In this document: in pieces, positions 1-6,223 of the stretch
Numbering within the stretch: position 1 is the stretch's first letter
Layout of the letters: every line of letters starts with the position of its first letter
NCBI GenBank assembly: GCA_028290595.1
Contig: JAQGJO010000446.1
Coordinates: 1-6,552, forward strand
Direction of reading: 5' to 3'
Length of the DNA: 6,552 bases
From: Hyphomicrobiales bacterium
GTDB lineage: Bacteria; Pseudomonadota; Alphaproteobacteria; Rhizobiales; Beijerinckiaceae
Program-made: the position numbers and the translations under genes
The notes under the pieces: generated by a model
What the model was told of the DNA's origin: nothing
The model's input: only the letters and a program-made list of their open reading frames with translations
Databases searched by the model: none

Positions 1-761
1 GTTCGATCCCGGCTGAACCCAACGGGCAGCCATCGGCGCCGAAGGGAGCCGATCTTCGCGCTGCTGCTACGGGCGGAAATCCTGCCGCCCAGTTCGAACT
101 CGCTGCACGTCTGTTCGAAGGCCGCACCATGACGCGTGATCTCGCCCAGGCGGCGCAATGGTTCGAGAAAGCGGCCCTGCAGGATTTCGCACCGGCGCAA
201 TACAGGCTCGGCTCGCTCTACGAAAAAGGCATCGGTGTCACCCGTGATGCCGCCCGCGCGAAGACGCTCTATCAACGCGCCGCCGATCACGGCAACATCC
301 GCGCCATGCACAATCTCGCGGTGCTCTACGCCGAAGGCGCCGACGGCAAGCCAGATTATACGGCGGCCGCGCAATGGTTCCGCAAGGCAGCGGAATATGG
401 CGTGCGTGACAGCCAGTACAATCTCGCCATTCTCTATGCCCGCGGTCTCGGCACGGCGCAGGATATTTCGCAATCCTGGATCTGGTTCTCGCTGGCGTCA
501 GCGCAGGGCGACGAGGACGCCGGAAAGAAGCGCAGCGATGTCGCCGCGCGTCTTAACGCGCCGCAGCTCACTGCAGCCAAGGCGATCGTCGATAATTTCA
601 AGCCGCGCGTTGGCGACAAGGCGTCGAACGAAGTGATTGAGCCGCCGGGCGGCTGGGAACAGCAGCCGGCGACTGCGAGCGGCCCCAATAACAAGCCCGA
701 GAACAAATCGGACAAGCGCTCGGCACAACCGACGGGGCGTCCCAGAATGACGGCGCTCTAA
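1..761 (+). CDS. Sel1-repeat protein, PodJ-like, C-terminal fragment (5' partial)
   Basis: The reading frame is open from base 3 to the TAA at 759-761, giving 252 residues, and the N-terminus lies off the left edge. The ATG at 129 is not the true start, because it sits inside a Sel1 repeat whose first half (GNPAAQFELAARLFEG) is encoded just upstream. Four consecutive Sel1/TPR-like repeats of 36 residues are visible at about fragment residues 26-61, 62-97, 98-133 and 134-169, each with the A..YxLA.LY..G.....D...A..WF..AA pattern. A charged helix (about 170-200) and a disordered Pro/Asn/Lys-rich tail containing EPPGGW follow. This arrangement matches the C-terminus of the long Sel1 proteins of Hyphomicrobiales annotated as PodJ-like localization factors, which usually carry long coiled coils upstream. 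Sel1 solenoids bind proteins, so a scaffold role at the pole or envelope is inferred. The coiled-coil part is not in the window, so the PodJ assignment is less certain than the Sel1 one. Confidence 0.85.
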   Translation, partial: SIPAEPNGQPSAPKGADLRAAATGGNPAAQFELAARLFEGRTMTRDLAQAAQWFEKAALQDFAPAQYRLGSLYEKGIGVTRDAARAKTLYQRAADHGNIRAMHNLAVLYAEGADGKPDYTAAAQWFRKAAEYGVRDSQYNLAILYARGLGTAQDISQSWIWFSLASAQGDEDAGKKRSDVAARLNAPQLTAAKAIVDNFKPRVGDKASNEVIEPPGGWEQQPATASGPNNKPENKSDKRSAQPTGRPRMTAL

Positions 762-795
762 ATCGAAGCTGTGTTTGTCGACTTCTTTGATCAAG

Positions 796-809
796 TTATT
801 GGCCAATAA
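796..809. promoter_or_regulatory. 14-bp perfect palindrome in AT-rich pocket, possible operator
   Basis: TTATTGGCCAATAA reads the same on both strands and lies in the only AT-rich patch (about 783-817) of the 205-bp spacer between the Sel1 gene and the TSUP gene. A second small palindrome, TTGATCAA, lies at 787-794. TTGATC (787-792) followed 17 nt later by AATAAA (810-815) is a weak candidate for -35/-10 boxes, and the palindrome would then fall between them, where a dimeric repressor could bind. The regulator is unknown and the promoter is speculative. A start here would leave a leader of about 145 nt before the GTG at 967. There is no T-run after it, so it is not a convincing terminator. 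Confidence 0.3.
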
Positions 810-955
810 AATAAATGGCGAAGCCCGCGAACGGAGCTTGCTTTCGCCTGGTTGTTCTTGCATTGCCGGCGCGCGCGTCAGGCGTTTCGTAATTGAAGCA
901 TCGTCCGGATCGTGCTTTCTGGCGGCCGTTTAACCAGCGGGCCGCTGCGCTATCG

Positions 956-966
956 CGGGACGTCGT
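956..966 (+). promoter_or_regulatory. Ribosome binding site deciding the GTG start of the TSUP gene
   Basis: CGGGA at 956-960 is followed by a 6-nt spacer and then GTG at 967. This is the best Shine-Dalgarno-like sequence near the point where similarity to TSUP proteins begins (YLPIAEMPVDVFLILG), and it supports GTG 967 as the start. A short GC hairpin (GCGGCC 922-927 with GGCCGC 940-945, 12-nt loop) lies just upstream of it. Confidence 0.5.
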
Positions 967-1890
967 GTGGAAATCTATCTGCCTATCGCCGAAATGCCCG
1001 TCGATGTTTTTCTCATCCTCGGAATGGGTGTTGCCATCGGGTTCATCTCCGGCATGTTCGGCGTTGGCGGTGGCTTTCTGCTGACGCCGCTGCTGATCTT
1101 CGTCGGCATTCCGCCCGCCGTCGCCGTTGCGACGCAGGGGCCGCAGATCGCCGCGTCCTCGATGACGGGTGCGCTCAGCTACTGGCGGCGCAAGGCGATC
1201 GACTTCAAGCTCGGCGGCGTGCTGCTCGTCGGCGGTATCATCGGCACTCTGCTCGGCGTGATGTTCTTCAACCAGATGCGCCGCATCGGCCAGTTGGAGA
1301 CGGTCATCACGCTGTCTTATGTCGTCCTGCTCGGCGGCGTCGGCGCGCTGGTGTCATGGGAAAGCCTGCGCGCCGTTGCCATGTCGCACAAAGGCCCGGT
1401 CAAGCGCCGCCGCGCCGGCCGGCACGCCTGGTATGAAGGCCTGCCGCTGAAATGGCGGTTTCATCGGTCCGGCCTCTACATCAGCATCATCCCCGTCATC
1501 TTCATCGCCGCGCTGATCGGCTTCGCCGGCGCGGTGCTCGGCATCGGCGGCGGCTTCATTCTGGTGCCGGCGCTCATCTACATCTTTCGCGTTCCGGCGC
1601 AGATCGTCGTCGGCACCAGCCTGTTCCAGATCCTGTTCACCATGCTGGCGGCGACCGTGCTGCATGCCTCGACCAATCATTCGGTCGATCTGTTCCTGGC
1701 CTTGCTGCTGATGGTCGGCGGCGTCTTCGGCGCGCAATTCGGCGCCCGCGCCGGCGCGCAGATCCGCGGCGATTATTTTCGCGTGCTGCTGGGTCTGCTG
1801 ATCCTGTCGGTTGCCGTGCGTTTCGCCACCGATGTCTTCACGACGCCCAAGGAACCCTTCTCGGCGACTCTGACGGAAACCGTGCGATGA
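967..1890 (+). CDS. TSUP (TauE/SafE) family membrane exporter
   Basis: This 307-residue integral inner-membrane protein belongs to the TauE/SafE (TSUP) family, whose members move sulfite, sulfoacetate or related anions, sometimes sulfur compounds or metals. Two homologous halves show the family's internal duplication: GMFGVGGGFLLTPLLIF at about 29-45 and AVLGIGGGFILVPALIY at about 189-205. About eight hydrophobic segments flank a basic central loop (about 139-168, with KRRRAGRH) that is probably cytoplasmic. ATQGPQIAASSMTGALSYWRR (56-75) and VVGTSLFQILFTMLAAT (214-230) are the matching post-motif helices in each half. The start is GTG, chosen from the ribosome binding site and from where the conserved sequence begins. 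The stop TGA (1888-1890) overlaps the ATG of the next gene, so the two are translationally coupled. The family is secure. The substrate cannot be read from the sequence, and there is no sulfur-metabolism gene nearby. Confidence 0.92.
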   Translation: MEIYLPIAEMPVDVFLILGMGVAIGFISGMFGVGGGFLLTPLLIFVGIPPAVAVATQGPQIAASSMTGALSYWRRKAIDFKLGGVLLVGGIIGTLLGVMFFNQMRRIGQLETVITLSYVVLLGGVGALVSWESLRAVAMSHKGPVKRRRAGRHAWYEGLPLKWRFHRSGLYISIIPVIFIAALIGFAGAVLGIGGGFILVPALIYIFRVPAQIVVGTSLFQILFTMLAATVLHASTNHSVDLFLALLLMVGGVFGAQFGARAGAQIRGDYFRVLLGLLILSVAVRFATDVFTTPKEPFSATLTETVR

Positions 1891-2645
1891 GAGGCGTGCG
1901 TGGGCTCGCTCTTCTGCTTCTGGTCATAAGCCCGCTCGCCGCGCGCGCTGAAACGCTCGTCACCTCGCTGTCGCGCGAGAACGTTCTCATCCAATCGAAT
2001 TTTGCCGGCGAACGTCTGTCCTTGTTCGGCGTCATCGATCGCGGCGGCGATGAGAGCGCGCGGCCGGGCACTTATGATGCGGTCGTCACCGTGCGCGGGC
2101 CGCGTGGCGCCGTCACGGTGCGCCGCAAAGAACTCTATGGGCCGATGTGGCTTAACCTCGACGAACGCCGCTATATCGCCATTCCAGCATTTCTCGAGGT
2201 CTTGTCGAACCGTTCATTGCAACTGATCGCTCAGGCGCCGCTGCGCGATGAACTGCGCATCGGCATTGATGCGCAGGTGCCGCAGCAGATTGCCTCGCGC
2301 TCTGATGATCCGCGCTTCCGCGAAGCGCTGCAGCGTCTGCGCAAAGGCCAGAAGCTGTTTCGCGAAAGTGCTGAGTCGGTGAAGTTCATTGCGCCGAATG
2401 TCTTTCAGGCGCAGATCGAGCTGCCGGGCACGGCGCCGCTGGGCAATTACGACATCGATGTCGCTGTCTTCTCCAATGGCGCCCTGGTGACGCGTGGCGC
2501 GGCCAATTTTCGCGTCGCCAAAACGGCGGTGGAACAGACAGTCGCAACATGGGCCGCCGAACACGGCGTGTGGTTCGGCGTCGGCACGGCGATTTTGGCT
2601 TTGCTCATTGGCTGGATCGCCAGCACGATCTTCCGGCGCGATTAA
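1887..2645 (+). CDS. TIGR02186 / Alph_Pro_TM family protein with signal peptide and C-terminal membrane anchor
   Basis: This 252-residue protein starts at ATG 1887-1889, which overlaps the TSUP stop codon (ATGA). GGA at 1875-1877, 9 nt upstream, can serve as the ribosome binding site. The same frame is open much further upstream, to 1452, but that part only overlaps the TSUP gene in another frame, and the signal peptide begins exactly at 1887. Residues 1-21 form a signal peptide with an ALLLLVISPLA core and a likely cut after ARA. Residues 22-225 look like a mostly beta, periplasmic domain (LIQSNFAGERLSLFGVI; GTYDAVVTVRGPRG; LGNYDIDVAVFSNGALV). Residues 229-248 form one transmembrane helix, followed by a short positive tail (FRRD). 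This layout matches the alphaproteobacterial TIGR02186 proteins of unknown function, often found next to TSUP transporters. A role as a periplasmic partner of the exporter is inferred from overlap and topology only. Confidence 0.85.
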   Translation: MRGVRGLALLLLVISPLAARAETLVTSLSRENVLIQSNFAGERLSLFGVIDRGGDESARPGTYDAVVTVRGPRGAVTVRRKELYGPMWLNLDERRYIAIPAFLEVLSNRSLQLIAQAPLRDELRIGIDAQVPQQIASRSDDPRFREALQRLRKGQKLFRESAESVKFIAPNVFQAQIELPGTAPLGNYDIDVAVFSNGALVTRGAANFRVAKTAVEQTVATWAAEHGVWFGVGTAILALLIGWIASTIFRRD

Positions 2646-2666
2646 TTAGAGCATCGCAAGCTGGCG

Positions 2667-2809
2667 CTAGGGTGTTGAGATTCACGTCAGACCGTGCCGA
2701 AAATGACGGTTCTCGAGAACCGGAGCGGAGCGTACGTTTGTACGTGAGCACCGGAAGCGCAGAGGACCGGCATTTGCAGGCCGGTATCACGTGAAGATCG
2801 ACACCCTAG
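2667..2809. repeat. 143-bp palindromic MITE-like intergenic element
   Basis: The ends are imperfect terminal inverted repeats of 21 bp, at 2667-2687 and 2789-2809, matching at 18 of 21 positions. Both share outer CTAGGGTGT and inner TTCACGT when read inward. The interior holds further self-complementary blocks: a perfect 16-bp palindrome CGGTTCTCGAGAACCG (2707-2722), CGTAC/GTACG around a GTTT loop (2731-2744), and ACCGGC/GCCGGT around an 8-nt loop (2766-2785). There is no open frame of interest inside. The CTAG at both outer ends contains TA, the target dinucleotide duplicated by IS630/mariner-type transposases, so a non-autonomous element of that type is possible. Dispersed palindromic elements of similar size (RIME, Bru-RS) are known in Rhizobiales, but I do not recognise this exact family. 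It lies between two convergent genes, where the folded RNA could help end transcription or protect mRNA 3' ends. Confidence 0.65.
2766..2785. repeat. Perfect 6-bp stem-loop inside the palindromic element
   Basis: ACCGGC (2766-2771) pairs with GCCGGT (2780-2785) across the 8-nt loop ATTTGCAG. It is the innermost hairpin on the right side of the palindromic element, about 20 bp downstream of the pdeM stop codon as read on the minus strand. In pdeM mRNA it would be a stable 3' hairpin, but no U-run follows it, so it is not a standard intrinsic terminator. Confidence 0.45.
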
Positions 2810-3537
2810 TCGGGCGCACAGGCGTGCTGGCCAATGCTGTAGACGCGGCGCAGGCCGAGCACATGAGCGGTCGGGCGGCGCTGCGGAAACAGTGGCGCGA
2901 AGGCGGCGTCGCGAATGTTCAAGCCGCCCGCATAAGCGCCGAACGCCGGCATGACGCAACGTGATCCGTCGCTGACGAAACAGCGGCGGCGCACGCTGCC
3001 CGATGGCGAGAACACGCGCGCGGCGGGATGCAAGTGTCCGGCGATTTCGCCTGGCGCTGCGCCGGGCAGGGGCTCGTGGCGCAAGGTCAGCGGCCCGACT
3101 GCAAGACTGTCGCGCGTTTCGCCGCCGATGCCCGGCGGCGGCGCCGGATCATGATTGCCGGCGATCCAGATCCACTCGCGCCCGCCTTGCAGGGCGGCGA
3201 GCGCTTCCCGGTCGGCATCGGTAATGCGTTCGCCGGCACGCATGTCGTGAAATGAATCGCCGAGCGCAACGACGACGCGTGGCGTGTGGCGCACGATCAG
3301 CGCCGCCAACCGCGCCAGGGTTGCGGCGGTATCATAGGGCGGCAGCAATTGCCGCCGCGCGGCAAAGGCAGAACCCTTTTCGAAATGCAGGTCGGCGACG
3401 ACGAGCATGCGCTCATGGGCGTGGACGAACGCACCGGCAGGGTCGACATGCAGACGCACGCCGGCAATCGTGATCTCGGTCTCGTCGAGATCTCTGCCTT
3501 GAACGCCCGCCGCCATGCTCATTCGCCCCACGCTCAT
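2806..3537 (-). CDS. pdeM: Ligase-associated DNA-damage-response phosphoesterase/endonuclease PdeM
   Basis: This 243-residue calcineurin-like metallophosphoesterase has the metal-binding motifs in order: VVADLHFEKGS (D49, H51), ALGDSFHD (D94), AGNHDP (N128, H129), RHEP (H154) and GHLHP (H168, H170). The stretch RRQLLPPYDTAATLARL and the C-terminal MPAFGAYAGGLN are characteristic of the PdeM family (TIGR04123), proposed to process DNA ends alongside a ligase and a helicase. The length is normal. ATG at 3537-3535 overlaps the TGA of the upstream helicase (ATGA), and GAGG (3551-3548) lies 10 nt before it, which favours this start. ATGs at residues 6 and 8 are alternatives, because the start region sits in a 15-bp tandem duplication. 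The TAG stop (2808-2806) lies within the inverted repeat of the adjacent palindromic element, so the last residues may have been altered by its insertion. All expected metal ligands are present, so the enzyme should be active. Confidence 0.93.
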   Translation of the reverse strand: MSVGRMSMAAGVQGRDLDETEITIAGVRLHVDPAGAFVHAHERMLVVADLHFEKGSAFAARRQLLPPYDTAATLARLAALIVRHTPRVVVALGDSFHDMRAGERITDADREALAALQGGREWIWIAGNHDPAPPPGIGGETRDSLAVGPLTLRHEPLPGAAPGEIAGHLHPAARVFSPSGSVRRRCFVSDGSRCVMPAFGAYAGGLNIRDAAFAPLFPQRRPTAHVLGLRRVYSIGQHACAPD

Positions 3538-3546
3538 TCGCCCATC
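3517..3546. repeat. 15-bp tandem duplication across the helicase stop / pdeM start
   Basis: Units 3517-3531 and 3532-3546 match at 13 of 15 positions and share the exact 12-mer GCTCATTCGCCC. On the coding (minus) strand each copy carries GGGCGAATGAGC, a purine-rich stretch directly before an ATG. The upstream copy holds the ATGA that joins the helicase stop to the pdeM start. The downstream copy provides a second in-frame ATG, five codons later. Because the unit is a multiple of three, the duplication keeps the pdeM frame. Confidence 0.8.
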
Positions 3547-6200
3547 GCCTCGCGCACCAGATCCTCGGCCGCCTCGGCCAGAACATGCTCCTGCGCCTCG
3601 CCGTAAACCGGTTCGCGGCCGATTTCCAGCATGATCGGCACCGCGAGCGGCGAAATCCGATGCAGTCGCTTGTGAATGATTCGGCCTTTCACGCGCGCCA
3701 GCATATCCGCCAGGCGCGAAAGGTCGAGCAGGCCGGTCAGCGCGTCGTCGCGGGCCCCGCGCAGCAAGATATGGTCGGGCTGGTGCCGGCGCAGCACGTC
3801 ATAGACGAGATCGGTCGAAATCGTCACCTGCCGGCCGGATTTTTCCTTGCCGGGATAGCGTCGCTCGATGAGGCCGGCGACGACGGCGCAATTGCGGAAC
3901 GTGCGCTTCATCAGCGCCGATTCCTGCAGCCATTCTTCCAGGTCGTCGCCGAGCATGTCTTCGCCGAACAGGGCGTCGGCGCTGAGCTTGCCCGATGCGA
4001 GTTGGCCGCCGACATCGCCCAGCGACCAGACCGCGATGGCATAATCGTTGGCGACGAAACCCATCGGCTTCAGCCCCAGCCGCTCCATGCGCCGCGTCAA
4101 CAGCATGCCGAGCGTCTGATGGGCGAGCCGCCCCTCGAACGGATAGACGACGATAAAATGCCGGTTGCCGCGCGGAAAGCTCTCGAGCAGGAGATCGCCC
4201 GCCGGCGGCAGCATGGAGAAATGCTGCTGCAGCCCCAGCCATTCGGCGACCTGTGCGGGCAGGCCGCTCCAGGCTTGCGGCGTCGACAGCAGTTGGCGCA
4301 CGCGCTGCGCCAGCCAGGTCGAGAGCGGAAACTTGCCGCCCGCATAGGACGGCACTTTCGGCGCGTCGGAATTCGCCCGCGCCACCAGCGCCTCGTTCTC
4401 GACGATGCCCTGCAGCGACAGGATTTCGCCGCCGAACAGAAACGTATCGCCGGGACTGAGCGTCTCCAGAAAATACTCTTCGATCTGGCCGAGCACGCGC
4501 CCGCCGCGCGTCAACGGTCCCGTATAGGTCGTCTTGCTGGCGCCGCCGTCCTGTTGTCGTGTTTGCAGTTTCGCCGGATACCACAGATAGCCGCCCGACG
4601 ATGCGGCCGGCTGCGGCGCTGCCACAGGTGCCACCCCTTTGCGGCCGCGTATGAGCCTGACTTTCAGCATGTCGGATTCGACGATCGTGCCGACATTCAT
4701 GCGATAGGATTGCGCCATCTTCTGGTTGGCGACGCGCCACAACCCATCCTTGGCCCGCTTGATTTTGGCGAACCGGTCATAGCTCTTCAGCGCATAACCG
4801 CCGGTGGCGACGAAATCGAGCGCGTCGTCAAAGTCCTTGCGCGGCAGGCCTGAATAAGGTTCGGCGGAAGTCACTTCGCCATACAACGTGTCGGCATCGA
4901 ACGGCGCGGCGCAGGCCATGCCCAGGATGTGCTGGCACAGCACGTCGAGACTGCCGGTACGCCGCGGCGGCGTATCCTGCTCGCCGGCCTTTGCCGCATC
5001 GATGGCGGCACGGCATTCGAGCACTTCGAAGCGGTTGGAAGGCACCAGCAGCGCGCGCGATGGTTCGTCGAGACGATGATTGGCACGGCCGATGCGCTGC
5101 GCGATACGGCTGGCGCCCTTCGGCGCGCCGACATTGATGACGAGATCGACATCGCCCCAGTCGATGCCGAGATCGAGCGTCGAGGTGCAGACGACAGCTT
5201 TCAGCCGGCCCTGCACCATGGCCTCCTCTACACGCCGGCGCTGTCCGGCATCGAGCGAGCCGTGATGCAGCGCGATCGACAGATTGTCTTCGTTGATCGT
5301 CCACAATTGCTGGAACACGGCTTCGGCCTGTGCCCGCGTGTTGACGAAGACCAGCGACATGCGCGCGCTTTTGATGGCCGCATAGATCTCCGCCATCGCA
5401 TGGGCGCCGCCATGGCCCGACCACGGCAGCCGCTCGCGCGTGTCGAGCATTTGAATGTCCGCTGCTGCGCCAGCCGGCGTGGTGACGAGCGCGGACAGCG
5501 CTCCACCATGCGTTTGCGCCACCAGATAGCGGCGCAATTCGTCGGGATCGCGCACCGTGGCCGACAGCCCGACGCTGGTCATGCTAGGGGCGATATGGCG
5601 CAGTCGCGCCAGGCCTAGCGCCAGAAGGTCGCCGCGCTTCGAGGTGACGATGGAATGCAATTCGTCGAGCACCACGCGCCGCAAGGTGCTGAACAGATAT
5701 TCGGCGTCTGCCGTCGCCAGCAGCAGCGCCAATTGCTCCGGCGTGGTCAGCAGGATATCGGGCGGATTGCGGCGCTGGCGCATGCGCTTCGACGCCGATG
5801 TGTCGCCGGTGCGCGTCTCGATCCGCACCGGCAGATGCATGTCGGCCACCGGCGCTTCGAGATTGCGCGCCACGTCGACGGCCAGCGCCTTCAGCGGCGA
5901 AATGTAGAGCGTGTGCAACCCGCTGCGGTTGCGCGGTGTCTGCAGGTCGACCAGGCTCGGCAGAAAGCCGGCCAGGGTCTTGCCGGCGCCAGTGGGGGCG
6001 ATCAGCAGCGCGCTTTCGCCGCCGCGCGCCTTTTCCAGAAGCTCGAGCTGATGCTGCCGCGGCTGCCAGCCCCGGCTGGCGAACCAGTCGGCGAAGCGCG
6101 GCGGCAGGCTCGCGGCGGTCTTGCCGGCAACAGCCTTTCTGGGAGTGGTCTTTCGAGGGACAGCTTTGGGTTTGGTCACAGGGGCGCCGGTTTCGGACAA
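3534..6200 (-). CDS. Ligase-associated DNA-damage-response DEXH-box helicase (Lhr-type)
   Basis: This 888-residue superfamily 2 helicase has all core motifs: Q-like RQHQLELL (48-55), Walker A APTGAGKT (68-75), Ia SPLKAL (101-106), DEXH box DELH (179-182), SAT (213-215), IV LVFVNTR (283-289), V TLDLGIDWGDVDLVIN (341-356) and VI QRIGRANH (368-375). The Lhr-type winged-helix and C-terminal core region follows, with FPLSTWLAQRV, YPFEGRLAHQTLGMLLTRRMERLGL, DMLGDDLEEWLQESALMKRTFRNCAVVAGLIERR and SPLAVPIMLEIGREPVYGEA, as in TIGR04121. It probably unwinds DNA at damaged sites in the pathway of PdeM and an ATP-dependent ligase. There is no ATG before residue 121. TTG 6200 (GGG 5 nt upstream, 23 nt after the preceding stop) is taken as the start, and GTG 6179 is the alternative; a TAG at 6221-6219 bars extension. 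The first 30 residues are a Lys/Pro/Arg-rich tail. Residues about 516-565 look like extra sequence relative to the family as I remember it. The stop overlaps pdeM by ATGA. Confidence 0.93.
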   Translation of the reverse strand: MSETGAPVTKPKAVPRKTTPRKAVAGKTAASLPPRFADWFASRGWQPRQHQLELLEKARGGESALLIAPTGAGKTLAGFLPSLVDLQTPRNRSGLHTLYISPLKALAVDVARNLEAPVADMHLPVRIETRTGDTSASKRMRQRRNPPDILLTTPEQLALLLATADAEYLFSTLRRVVLDELHSIVTSKRGDLLALGLARLRHIAPSMTSVGLSATVRDPDELRRYLVAQTHGGALSALVTTPAGAAADIQMLDTRERLPWSGHGGAHAMAEIYAAIKSARMSLVFVNTRAQAEAVFQQLWTINEDNLSIALHHGSLDAGQRRRVEEAMVQGRLKAVVCTSTLDLGIDWGDVDLVINVGAPKGASRIAQRIGRANHRLDEPSRALLVPSNRFEVLECRAAIDAAKAGEQDTPPRRTGSLDVLCQHILGMACAAPFDADTLYGEVTSAEPYSGLPRKDFDDALDFVATGGYALKSYDRFAKIKRAKDGLWRVANQKMAQSYRMNVGTIVESDMLKVRLIRGRKGVAPVAAPQPAASSGGYLWYPAKLQTRQQDGGASKTTYTGPLTRGGRVLGQIEEYFLETLSPGDTFLFGGEILSLQGIVENEALVARANSDAPKVPSYAGGKFPLSTWLAQRVRQLLSTPQAWSGLPAQVAEWLGLQQHFSMLPPAGDLLLESFPRGNRHFIVVYPFEGRLAHQTLGMLLTRRMERLGLKPMGFVANDYAIAVWSLGDVGGQLASGKLSADALFGEDMLGDDLEEWLQESALMKRTFRNCAVVAGLIERRYPGKEKSGRQVTISTDLVYDVLRRHQPDHILLRGARDDALTGLLDLSRLADMLARVKGRIIHKRLHRISPLAVPIMLEIGREPVYGEAQEHVLAEAAEDLVREAMGE

Positions 6201-6223
6201 TCCTGCCCGATCAAACAGCTAAA

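Noticed and set aside
922..945. GC-rich hairpin before the TSUP ribosome binding site as a riboswitch or attenuator
   Set aside because: It is only a 6-bp stem with a 12-nt loop, with no competing structure, U-run or known aptamer pattern. Such hairpins are expected by chance in GC-rich DNA.
912..1436. A 174-codon plus-strand frame overlapping the TSUP start
   Set aside because: It is Arg-rich and family-less, and the TSUP frame clearly encodes the real protein over the same bases.
1452..1886. Possible N-terminal extension of the TIGR02186 protein to an upstream ATG
   Set aside because: The extension lies wholly over the TSUP gene in another frame and is Arg/His-rich. The signal peptide begins at ATG 1887, which also gives the ATGA coupling.
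2707..2785. Internal hairpins of the repeat as a classical rho-independent terminator
   Set aside because: No T-run follows any stem on either strand, so a standard intrinsic terminator is not supported.
2549..2794. A short plus-strand frame running into the palindromic element
   Set aside because: It begins inside the TIGR02186 gene in another frame, and the rest is repeat DNA with no coding signal.
3799..4740. A 313-codon minus-strand frame inside the helicase
   Set aside because: It is a frame-shifted reading of the helicase, with low-complexity Arg/Ala-rich sequence and no recognisable domain.
3585..4853. A 422-codon open frame on the plus strand, antisense to the helicase
   Set aside because: Its translation is Arg/His/Gln/Ala-rich with no family resemblance, and it lies opposite a gene with complete helicase motifs. 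GC-rich codon bias commonly leaves long antisense frames.
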